From the NCBI RefSeq assembly GCF_036231355.1, contig NZ_CP109496.1, positions 3,658,001 to 3,722,000 on the forward strand: DNA of 64,000 nt, read 5' to 3'. This document shows, one piece after another, positions 50,643-57,571 of this stretch. The position numbers were made by a program, and so were the translations under genes. The DNA is from Streptomyces sp. NBC_01431 (lineage in GTDB: Bacteria > Actinomycetota > Actinomycetes > Streptomycetales > Streptomycetaceae). Within the stretch, counting starts at the first letter, position 1, and each line of letters starts with the position of its first letter. The notes below the pieces were generated by a model. It was not told where the DNA came from. It saw nothing but the letters and a program-made list of their open reading frames with translations, and made no database searches.

Positions 50643-51812
50643 ATGCGCCTACGCCTCATCCTGCTCGCCCTCGGCACCTTCGCCGTCGGCACCGACGGGA
50701 TGGTGATCGCCGGGATTCTCGGCCTCGTCTCCCGCGACCTCGACGTATCCGTCACCGGCGCGGGCCAGATGATCACCGTCTTCGCGCTCTCGTACGCGGT
50801 GCTCGCACCCACCCTCGCGACCCTGACGGCGAAGTGGCCAAGACGACGCACCCTGCTCATCGCGCTCACCGTCTTCACCCTGGCCAACGCCCTGTCCGCG
50901 CTCGCCCCCACCTTCGGCACGCTGCTCCTGACCCGCGTCCTGGCCGCCGTCGGCGCCGCGCTCTACACCCCGACCGCCAGCGCGGTGGCCACCTCGCTGG
51001 TGCCGCCGGAGCGACGCGGCCGGGCCATCGCCACGGTCATGGGCGGCATGACGGTCGCCACCGCGCTCGGCGTGCCGCTGGGCACCTGGATCGGCCGCAC
51101 CGACTGGCGGCTCACCATGTGGCTGGTCACGGTGCTCGGCGCGGCGGCCTTCGCGGGCCTCGCCCTGATGCTGCGCGACCTCCCGGCCCCGGCCCCCGCC
51201 GTCTCCCTGCGCACCCGGCTCGCGCCGCTCACCGACCGCCGCGTCCTCGGCGCGACCGCCACGACGTTCCTGGTCTTCCTCGCCTACCAGACCGTGTTCA
51301 TCTACTACACCGTGGCCTCGGCCCCAGCGACCGGCGGCGACCAGTCGCGGCTGACCCTGCTCCTGTTCGTGTCGGGCGTCTTCTCCGTCGTCGGCAGCAA
51401 CGCGGGCGGCCGGATCGTCGACAAGTGGGGCCCGCGCCTCGTGATGCTCACGGCCGGTACGCTCTCGGCCGCCGTCTCGCTCGCGCTGCCCTGGCTCATG
51501 CAGTCCATGACGACAGCCCTCATCGCCTCCGCGCTCAACCCGCTCGCGGGCTGGGCGGTGGCCGTCGCCCTGCCCGCCCGACTGGTCTCCCTCGACCCGC
51601 CGAGCGCCCCGCTCCTGCTCTCCCTCAACTCCACCGCGCTGTACCTGGGCATCGCGGCAGCGGGCGGCACGGGCAGCGCCGCGATAGCCATCCTGGGCGA
51701 CCGCTGGTTCCCGATGGCCTCAACTGCCTTGATGCTGGCGGCAGTTGCGATGGCGTACGCGACGACGCGCGAGCCCCGGGTACGCATGCGGCTGGATCCG
51801 GGGTGGACCTGA
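50643..51812 (+). CDS. MFS drug-efflux transporter (DHA1 type)
   Basis: 389 aa with 12 membrane spans. It has an M-I-T-V-F-A-L-S-Y-A-V-L-A-P and a loop motif A-like K-W-P-R-R-R-T-L-L-I, and the motif C-type run A-T-A-L-G-V-P-L-G-T-W-I-G near residue 143, typical of DHA1 drug/H+ antiporters. It is divergent from an ArsR gene and governed by the two operators. ATG 50643 follows GGAAGGGG. Substrate unknown; induction by the ArsR ligand is inferred. Confidence 0.9.
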   Translation: MRLRLILLALGTFAVGTDGMVIAGILGLVSRDLDVSVTGAGQMITVFALSYAVLAPTLATLTAKWPRRRTLLIALTVFTLANALSALAPTFGTLLLTRVLAAVGAALYTPTASAVATSLVPPERRGRAIATVMGGMTVATALGVPLGTWIGRTDWRLTMWLVTVLGAAAFAGLALMLRDLPAPAPAVSLRTRLAPLTDRRVLGATATTFLVFLAYQTVFIYYTVASAPATGGDQSRLTLLLFVSGVFSVVGSNAGGRIVDKWGPRLVMLTAGTLSAAVSLALPWLMQSMTTALIASALNPLAGWAVAVALPARLVSLDPPSAPLLLSLNSTALYLGIAAAGGTGSAAIAILGDRWFPMASTALMLAAVAMAYATTREPRVRMRLDPGWT

Positions 51813-51888
51813 GGCAGCCGCCGATCTCCACCCCGGGCTCCACCCATGGGTCCAGGTGCGTAAGGCCCGGTGACAGCAGTCTTGAGTC

Positions 51889-52437
51889 ATGACAACGACC
51901 GACTGGATCACCGACATCGCGCTCGTCCTCGTCGTCTTCCGGCAGCTGCGGGAAGGCCGACTCGACCTCAAGACCTTCCTGATCCCCCTCGGGATCGTGG
52001 CCTTCGTGGCCCAGAGCTACCTCAGCTCCATCCCCACCGCGGGCAACGACCTCGTCCTCATCGGCGCGCTGATGGCCGCGGGCGCCGCGCTCGGCATCGC
52101 GGGCGGCGTCTTCACCCGGATCCGCGTCGCCGGGGAACACCTGCTGATCAAGGCCGGCGTCGCCTCGGCCGCCCTGTGGGTGCTCGGCATGGGCGCCCGG
52201 ATGGGCTTCCAGGTGTGGGTCGACCACGGCGGCGCGGACCACGTCGCCCGGTTCAGCATGACCCACCACATCACCACGGATCAGGCGTGGGTCGCCGCCT
52301 TCGTCCTGATGGCGCTCACCGAGGTGGTCACGCGGCTCGCCACGATCTTCATCCGCGGCCGCATGGTCGCCGACCGCCGTCGGCCGTCGGCGGCAGCCGG
52401 GACTCGTACCGCCCGCACGCTCGACCACACGGCCTGA
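51889..52437 (+). CDS. Integral membrane protein of unknown function (CcdC/DUF1453-like)
   Basis: 182 aa with five hydrophobic segments. R-Q-L-R-E-G-R-L-D-L-K-T-F-L-I-P in the first loop and T-R-I-R-V-A-G-E-H-L-L-I-K-A-G-V near the middle are the recognisable conserved parts, consistent with the actinobacterial CcdC-like/DUF1453 group. The C-terminal 30 residues are basic and polar. It stands before the histidine kinase gene; a 209-bp GGCCC-rich linker separates them, so it may be a signal-input partner, but this is inference. Confidence 0.7.
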   Translation: MTTTDWITDIALVLVVFRQLREGRLDLKTFLIPLGIVAFVAQSYLSSIPTAGNDLVLIGALMAAGAALGIAGGVFTRIRVAGEHLLIKAGVASAALWVLGMGARMGFQVWVDHGGADHVARFSMTHHITTDQAWVAAFVLMALTEVVTRLATIFIRGRMVADRRRPSAAAGTRTARTLDHTA

Positions 52438-52634
52438 CCGTGCGCCTGCGAGGCCACGGCCGGACCGCGAACTCCCGCCCCCAGGGCCCGGTATCGGGCC
52501 CTGGGCCGTACGGCCCGACCACCGGCCCCCGATCCCAGGGCACCACGACGGACCCCCGGCCCCACGGCCCGGCCACGAGCCCCCAAGCACCCAGCCCGAC
52601 CAGGAGCTTGCGCCCCCACGGTCCGACCGTCGGC

Positions 52635-52646
52635 TATGGTCGCGCC
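52635..52646 (+). promoter_or_regulatory. Putative leaderless promoter of the histidine kinase gene
   Basis: TATGGT (52635-52640) is 6 nt before GTG 52647. No ribosome site is visible. Confidence 0.5.
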
Positions 52647-53843
52647 GTGTCCGAAGCCCAGAGCGCCCCGCCCCACGGGCCGGCCCCGCACCAAGGGTCC
52701 GGCCCGCGGGTCGTGCCCGGTCAGGACCCCCGTACGCAGTGGATCCCGACCCTCCTCGTCGTCGCGACCGCGATCTGGACCATCCAGCCGCTCGGCCTGA
52801 CCGGCCGCGGCCTGGCCTGCGCCCTCCTGGTCCTGGTCAACTCCCTTGCGCTGTCGGTCCGTCACGTACCCGACTCCAGGCTCTCCCCCCGCCTCACCCT
52901 CGCCTGGCTGACGTTCGGCGTCCTCGCCGCGGTCGCCCTGATCGGCGTGAGCACCGCGGGCGCGAGCTACCTCTTCGCGTACTTCATCGTCGGGCACATC
53001 GGGTTCCGCCTGGAGCCCCGCCCGGCCCTCACGCTCGCCTTGCTGTGCGGCGTGCTCTGCATGGTGGTGCTGTACTTCCGCTTCGGCGTCGGCCAGGACC
53101 TGCTGCCCTGGACGCTCGGCTTCACCACCGCGGCCCCGGTGCTGATCGGCATGCTCAACCGCAGCCGCCACCGTGCGGTCATGGCGGCGCTCTCGGCGGC
53201 CGAGTCCGCGGAACGCGCCGCGCGCGCCGAGGCGCAGGCCGCCATCCTGACCGAGCGCGGCCGGATAGCCCGCGATGTGCACGACGTCCTGGCCCACTCC
53301 CTCGCGGGCATCAACATGCAGCTGGAACTGGCCGACGCGCTGATCGACACCGGCGACCTGGACCGGGTCCGCGAGGCCAACCAGAAGGCGCACAGCATGG
53401 TCAAGGAGAGCCTGAAGCAGGCCCAGTGGACCGTGCACGCGCTCCGCGAGGACTCCCTGCCGCTGGTGGAGAGCCTCACCGCGATGCTGGACTCCTCGGG
53501 CCACCGCGACGCGCTCACGGTGACGGGAACCGTACGCGACGTACCGTCCCGGGTCACCCAGAACCTGCTGCGCATCGCCCAGGAGGCCCTGACCAACGCG
53601 GCCCGGCACGCCCCCGGCGGCAAGGTCGCGGTGGAGCTGACGTACGCCGATGCCGCCATGACACTGTCCGTACGCAACGGCCCGGCGACCCGTAGGGTGA
53701 ACGCCGGCGTCGGCAGCGGAATGGGCCTGATCGGCATGCGGGAACGGGTCGCCCTGCTGCACGGGACGATCACGGCGGGCCCGGTCGTCGCCGGACCGTA
53801 CGAGGGCGGCTGGCAGGTGGAGGTAGTGATCCCGGATGAGTGA
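52647..53843 (+). CDS. NarL-type sensor histidine kinase
   Basis: 398 aa. After a Pro-rich start, six membrane spans (about 30-165) precede a short helix and the HisKA_3 dimerisation domain: E-R-G-R-I-A-R-D-V-H-D-V-L-A-H, with His212 as the phosphorylated residue. The HATPase domain has an N box Q-E-A-L-T-N-A-A-R-H-A and the G box G-M-G-L-I-G-M-R-E-R. It passes phosphate to the response regulator encoded next, whose start overlaps its last 8 bases. Signal unknown. Confidence 0.93.
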   Translation: MSEAQSAPPHGPAPHQGSGPRVVPGQDPRTQWIPTLLVVATAIWTIQPLGLTGRGLACALLVLVNSLALSVRHVPDSRLSPRLTLAWLTFGVLAAVALIGVSTAGASYLFAYFIVGHIGFRLEPRPALTLALLCGVLCMVVLYFRFGVGQDLLPWTLGFTTAAPVLIGMLNRSRHRAVMAALSAAESAERAARAEAQAAILTERGRIARDVHDVLAHSLAGINMQLELADALIDTGDLDRVREANQKAHSMVKESLKQAQWTVHALREDSLPLVESLTAMLDSSGHRDALTVTGTVRDVPSRVTQNLLRIAQEALTNAARHAPGGKVAVELTYADAAMTLSVRNGPATRRVNAGVGSGMGLIGMRERVALLHGTITAGPVVAGPYEGGWQVEVVIPDE

Positions 53844-54504
53844 ACCGACGCACAGCGCCCGGAAGTTGAGGGTGATCGTCGCCGACGACCAGGCCGCCGT
53901 ACGCGAGCCGCTGGCCGCGGTGCTCGGCCTGTCCGACGACATCGAGGTCGTCGCGGCCGCCGCCGACGGCACCGAAGTACTCGCCGCTGCCGCCGCCGGC
54001 CCGGTGGACGTGGTCCTGATGGACCTGCGCATGCCGGTGATGGACGGCATCGAGGCGACGCGGCGCCTGACCGAGGAGCACCCGGAGGTGGCCGTGGTCG
54101 TCCTGACCACGTTCGCCGACGACGACTCGATCCTGGCCGCGCTGAGCGCGGGCGCGCGCGGCTACCTGACGAAGAACGCGGGGCGCCAGGACATCGCCCG
54201 CGCGATCCGCGCGGCAGCGGCGGGCCAGTCGGTCCTCGACCGCGAGGTCCAGGATCGCCTCCTGGCCACGGTCCGCACCAAGCCCACACCCGCCGCCGCC
54301 CAGGCCCTGCCCGCCGACATCACCCCGCGCGAACGCGAAGTGCTCACCCTGATCGGCCAGGGCCTGCCGAACCGTGCCATCGCCCAGCAACTGTTCATCA
54401 GCGAGGCCACGGTCAAGACGCACATCAACAACCTGTTCGCCAAGGCGGACATCCACGACCGCGCCGACGCGGTACGCCGCGCCATCGCAGCGGGCCTGGC
54501 CTGA
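53836..54504 (+). CDS. NarL/FixJ-type response regulator
   Basis: 222 aa. The receiver domain (about 10-128) has D17-D18, the phosphorylated D63 in V-V-L-M-D-L-R-M-P, the switch Thr in V-L-T-T-F, and the Lys in Y-L-T-K-N. The LuxR-type HTH (about 155-215) reads I-T-P-R-E-R-E-V-L-T-L-I-G-Q-G-L-P-N-R-A-I-A-Q-Q-L-F-I-S-E-A-T-V-K-T-H. It overlaps the kinase gene by 8 bp (ATGAGTGA), so the pair is translationally coupled. Target genes are not visible here. Confidence 0.96.
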   Translation: MSEPTHSARKLRVIVADDQAAVREPLAAVLGLSDDIEVVAAAADGTEVLAAAAAGPVDVVLMDLRMPVMDGIEATRRLTEEHPEVAVVVLTTFADDDSILAALSAGARGYLTKNAGRQDIARAIRAAAAGQSVLDREVQDRLLATVRTKPTPAAAQALPADITPREREVLTLIGQGLPNRAIAQQLFISEATVKTHINNLFAKADIHDRADAVRRAIAAGLA

Positions 54505-54537
54505 CCCGGCGCCCCCCTTACTGCCACCGGGCGAGCG

Positions 54538-54795
54538 TCAGCCCCGCCCGCCCCCGGCATACGCGACGAACTCACCCCAGGCGGCGGGCGAGAGCGCGAG
54601 CTGCGGCCCGGCCTTGTCCTTGGAGTCCCGGACGTGGATGACGGCGGGGCAGGCGGCGACTTCTACGCAGTCGCCGCTACCGCTGCTGCTGTACGAGGAC
54701 TTGTACCAGTCGGGGCAGACGGCGACCTCGACGCAGTCGTCACCGGAGCTGCCGCTGTAGCTGCTCTTGAACCAATCCAGTTCGATGGTGGTCAT
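54538..54795 (-). CDS. Protein with two DUF397 motifs
   Basis: 85 aa. The DUF397 core W-F/Y-K-S-S-Y-S-x-S-x-x-D-C-V-E-V-A occurs twice: at about 8-27 (D-W-F-K-S-S-Y-S-G-S-S-G-D-D-C) and about 29-48 (D-W-Y-K-S-S-Y-S-S-S-G-S-G-D-C), followed by one C-terminal half (V-I-H-V-R-D-S-K). The first copy is thus only the N-terminal half, an internal duplication. It overlaps the end of the XRE/DUF5753 gene by 4 bp (ATGA), so the two are translated together. Confidence 0.9.
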   Translation of the reverse strand: MTTIELDWFKSSYSGSSGDDCVEVAVCPDWYKSSYSSSGSGDCVEVAACPAVIHVRDSKDKAGPQLALSPAAWGEFVAYAGGGRG

Positions 54796-55628
54796 AGCGC
54801 TCCTCGCAGTGTCTCCAACATCGCTACGGATTCCTCGTAGCTGTTGGCCTGTGAGCGCAGTTTCGCATACCGCATATGGAGCGTGCTGACCACTTTTGGA
54901 TCGGAGACGAACTGTCCGCTCTCCTGCCCCTCGCAGTAACCGAACCACCGGTTGGCCGGGGTCTCAAGCAGCCGGATCGGGCCATCCATCGCAGCATGAA
55001 CTCCCCTTTTCATGGGCACGACTTGGAACTCGACGTTCCGGGGCTCTACAGATGCCAGCACATGGTCGATGAGCTCCCGGGTCACCTCCGGGCCACCGGT
55101 GCACCGCAGGAAGAGATGCTCTTCCAGGATGAAGCTGTAGGTCGCGTTCGGGCGCTCACGCAGAAGCTGCTGGCGCTCCAGTCGGGCCGCGACCTGCGCC
55201 TCCAGTTGCTCGTCAGCGAGGGGAGGCAGGCGTTGGCCGAACAGGGTACGGGCATACGCCTCCGTCTGAAGCAGACCCGGCACGAGCCGGGACTCGTACG
55301 TGTACAGGCTGATCGCGCCCTGCTCCAACCGGGCCCACTTGCGGAACCACGTCGCGAGGCCGGGCTGGCGGTTGAGGTGGGGGGCCGACCTTCGCAGCGC
55401 GCCCGTGTTGCCGAGCGCGGGTTCGGCGCGCTCGATGAACTCGGGGTCGGGCATGCGACGGCCCAACTCGACGGAGGCGACGGTGTGTTTGGAGTACCCG
55501 ACCAGCGAGGCGAAGGTCTCGCGGCTGATGCCCGCGTGTTCGCGCAGGGCCTGGAGGACCGCGCCGAACGTCCGCAGACTGTCGGAGGGGTCGGGTTCTC
55601 CGTCGTGTCCCTCGTGGTCCCATGCCAT
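54792..55628 (-). CDS. XRE-family regulator with DUF5753 domain (second WhiJ-like locus)
   Basis: 278 aa. The N-terminal HTH covers L-Q-A-L-R-E-H-A-G-I-S-R-E-T-F-A-S-L-V-G-Y-S-K-H-T-V-A-S-V-E-L-G near residues 28-58, followed by DUF5753 (W-A-R-L-E-Q-G-A, L-L-Q-T-E-A-Y-A-R). ATG 55628 has GGGAGGTGG about 9 nt upstream. It forms a coupled pair with the DUF397 gene and is divergent from an anti-sigma-like ATPase gene, mirroring the locus at 9-11 kb. Confidence 0.93.
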   Translation of the reverse strand: MAWDHEGHDGEPDPSDSLRTFGAVLQALREHAGISRETFASLVGYSKHTVASVELGRRMPDPEFIERAEPALGNTGALRRSAPHLNRQPGLATWFRKWARLEQGAISLYTYESRLVPGLLQTEAYARTLFGQRLPPLADEQLEAQVAARLERQQLLRERPNATYSFILEEHLFLRCTGGPEVTRELIDHVLASVEPRNVEFQVVPMKRGVHAAMDGPIRLLETPANRWFGYCEGQESGQFVSDPKVVSTLHMRYAKLRSQANSYEESVAMLETLRGAL

Positions 55629-55716
55629 CGGCGGCCACCTCCCGGTGAACAGATCGCCCCGCGTACGCAACTCACCCAGAGTTACGGCACCGGCGCCGTA
55701 CTGTCTACAGCGCGTG

Positions 55717-55741
55717 CGCGTACGCTCGCGCAGCGTACGCG
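55717..55741. promoter_or_regulatory. Operator-like inverted repeat in the second WhiJ-like locus
   Basis: CGCGTACGC (55717-55725) and GCGTACGCG (55733-55741) are perfect 9-bp arms with a 7-bp centre. They lie in the divergent XRE/ATPase promoter region, near a TACTGT box (55699-55704). Confidence 0.6.
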
Positions 55742-55786
55742 GCGGATGCCTGGTGTCGGAGGGGGCGGCCCGGTCAGGGTGGGCTC

Positions 55787-56263
55787 ATGCACCTGGAAGC
55801 CGATGCAAGGGCCGGTCAACTACCGGTTACCGTACGTGTATTCAGAAAGCGGTTCGCCTCGACCAGGCGGGCGGCCGGGCTGGCGCGGAGGCTGGCGCGG
55901 GGGCAGCTGGAGACGTGGGGTGTCGCGCACGGAAGCGAGCCGTCGGACACGGTGGCGCTGATCGTGGCGGAGCTGGCGGCGAACGCGGTGCTGCACGGGT
56001 ATGTGTCGGGGCGGGGCTTCGAGTTGGCGCTTGAGCTGCGCGAGGACGGCGTGGTGCGGATCGAGGTGACGGACACGCGGGCCGACAGGACGCTGCCGGT
56101 GGTGGCGTCGGCGGCGCCCGAGGACGCGGAGTCCGGGCGCGGCCTGCTCCTGGTACAGGCCCTGGCCGACCACTGGGGCACGACGCCGGGCCCGTCACCA
56201 CAGAAGACGGTATGGGCCCAACTGACGCTGGGCGCTGCCAGTTCGACGCCAAATCAGAACTGA
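55787..56263 (+). CDS. ATP-binding protein, anti-sigma-factor-like (HATPase_c_2)
   Basis: 158 aa, RsbW/SpoIIAB-type GHKL ATPase. N box E-L-A-A-N-A-V-L-H near residues 66-74, D box V-T-D-T-R-A-D, and G box G-R-G-L-L-L-V at about 117-123. It is paired with the divergent XRE/DUF5753 gene. No TTA codon occurs, unlike its counterpart at 10 kb. A CAGGGT box lies 6 nt before the ATG, a possible leaderless start. Repeat region C follows immediately downstream. Confidence 0.9.
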   Translation: MHLEADARAGQLPVTVRVFRKRFASTRRAAGLARRLARGQLETWGVAHGSEPSDTVALIVAELAANAVLHGYVSGRGFELALELREDGVVRIEVTDTRADRTLPVVASAAPEDAESGRGLLLVQALADHWGTTPGPSPQKTVWAQLTLGAASSTPNQN

Positions 56264-56486
56264 ACGCCCCAGCCCCGACAAGGGCGCGGGGAACTGCGCG
56301 CCCAGCCACAAACAACCCCCGCCCGGGGCTCGGGGGGCCGCACCCCAAAAGGGGCGCGGGGAACTGCGCGCCCAGCCACAGACAAGCCGCACCAGACAAA
56401 CAACGTCGCCCGGGGTTCGAGGGGCGGAGCCCCAAAGTGGGGTCTGGGGCGCAGCCCCGGGGGCAGGGCTTTCCAACCCCCGTCAC

Positions 56487-56501
56487 GGGCGGGTGGGTGG
56501 G
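56487..56501 (+). other. G-quadruplex motif, 1-nt loops
   Basis: GGGCGGGTGGGTGGG: four GGG runs separated by single bases, the most stable quadruplex pattern. It follows a TCCAACCCC unit. Confidence 0.65.
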
Positions 56502-56588
56502 CAAACCCCCGGGGGCACGGGGGCGCAGCCCCCGAAGGGGTCTGGGGCGAAGCCCCAGGCAGGACCGCGGTGTCCAACCCCGCGCAAC

Positions 56589-56603
56589 GGGCGGGCGGGC
56601 GGG
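56589..56603 (+). other. G-quadruplex motif, 1-nt loops
   Basis: GGGCGGGCGGGCGGG: four GGG runs with single C loops, in the second unit of the same repeat. Confidence 0.65.
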
Positions 56604-56626
56604 AAACGCCCCACTCCCACCCCCCG

Positions 56627-57316
56627 CTACGCGTCAAGCACAGCCCGCCACCCCGCAACCGCCTCCGCCGAGACCGGCCCCGCCCACCCCAACGGCCGGG
56701 ACGCCCCGCCAATGTGCACCGCGTCGATCCCCGCGTCCCGCAACACCGGCACGTGCGAGAGCCGCAGCCCCCCGCCCACCAGGATCCGCGGCTCGTACCC
56801 GGGCTCACCCCGACGCGCGGCCTCCGTGACCAGCACGGGCAGCCCGTCATCCACCCCCAGCGCCGACCCCGCGGTCAGATACGTGTCGAGGCCGGGCAGC
56901 CCCGCCAGCTCCTTGCGGAGGGCATCGCGTGAGGCGGCGCGGTCGATGGCCCGGTGGAACGTCCAGCGGCACCCGGGCAGCGCGGAGACGAGCGCGCGTA
57001 CCGCTTCCATGTCGGGCCCCCCGGTCCCGTCGAGGAAGCCGAGCACGAATTCCTCCGCCCCCTCGCCGCGGAGCGCCTGAGCGTCCCGTACGAGCGCGTC
57101 GACGTCACCCGCCGCGAACCCGTCCGTCAACCGCAGCATCACCCGCAGCGGGATGTCCACCGCCGCCCGGATCGCCGCGAAGGTCTTCAGGGGCGGGGTC
57201 AGCCCGTCGGCCGCCATGTCGGTGACCAGCTCAAGGCGGTCCGCCCCGCCGGCCTGGGCCGCGACGGCGTCCTGCGCATCGAGCGCGATCACCTCAAGCA
57301 GTGCGCGGTTGCTCAT
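56627..57316 (-). CDS. cutC: Copper homeostasis protein CutC
   Basis: 229 aa TIM-barrel protein. L-E-V-I-A-L-D-A-Q-D-A-V-A-A-Q-A-G-G-A-D-R-L-E-L at the start and F-H-R-A-I-D-R-A near residue 118, with G-G-G-L-R near the end, are CutC signatures. The family was linked to copper tolerance, though its biochemical role is still debated. ATG 57316 follows GGAGGAATGG; the GTG at 57337 is less well supported. It is divergent from copA, which fits a copper-related locus. Confidence 0.92.
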   Translation of the reverse strand: MSNRALLEVIALDAQDAVAAQAGGADRLELVTDMAADGLTPPLKTFAAIRAAVDIPLRVMLRLTDGFAAGDVDALVRDAQALRGEGAEEFVLGFLDGTGGPDMEAVRALVSALPGCRWTFHRAIDRAASRDALRKELAGLPGLDTYLTAGSALGVDDGLPVLVTEAARRGEPGYEPRILVGGGLRLSHVPVLRDAGIDAVHIGGASRPLGWAGPVSAEAVAGWRAVLDA

Positions 57317-57451
57317 CTGACCCCATTCCTCCGTCACCCGGGCCCAGCTCGGCCCAATAGGTCTAGTCCATTGCCCAGCCTACGCCGCGAAATGCCCGGC
57401 CCGCAGGGACGGTAAACGCGCCCATCAGGCACCCCCGGCCCGGCCAACCCC

Positions 57452-57480
57452 TTGCACCTAATACACCCGGGGGGTATACA
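57452..57480 (+). promoter_or_regulatory. copA promoter
   Basis: TTGCAC (57452-57457) and TATACA (57475-57480), 17 bp apart, form a good -35/-10 pair. Copper operator 1 fills the spacer and -10 box. Confidence 0.6.
57461..57477. promoter_or_regulatory. Copper-type operator 1 (CsoR-like)
   Basis: ATACACCC-G-GGGGGTAT, arms matching in 7 of 8 positions, in the promoter spacer and -10 box. It resembles the GC-rich palindromes bound by CsoR-family copper repressors. Confidence 0.6.
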
Positions 57481-57492
57481 TAAGGGAGACGG

Positions 57493-57509
57493 ATACCCCC
57501 AGGGGGTAT
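57493..57509. promoter_or_regulatory. Copper-type operator 2 (CsoR-like)
   Basis: ATACCCCC-A-GGGGGTAT, perfect 8-bp arms, 32 bp (about three helical turns) from site 1 and in the likely leader of copA. Confidence 0.6.
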
Positions 57510-57571
57510 AGTTCACCCCGGTCCACACCCCCGCAATACGCTCCGGAATCTCCGCCCGAGGAGTCGCACCC

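Larger units (their letters stand above)
56264..56626. repeat. Intergenic repeat region C with G-quadruplex motifs
   Basis: 363 bp between the convergent ATPase and cutC genes. Copies of GGGCGCGGGGAACTGCGCG begin at about 56282 and 56351, followed by GGGGC-GC/GA-GCCCC hairpins with a shared GGGTCTGGGG spacer, and then two TCCAACCCC...GGGCGGG units. No gene is seen. Confidence 0.8.

Noticed and set aside
52440..52646. N-terminal extension of the histidine kinase through the GGCCC-rich linker
   Set aside because: The linker translates only to Pro/Gly/Arg repeats, and GTG 52647 has a TATGGT box at leaderless spacing.
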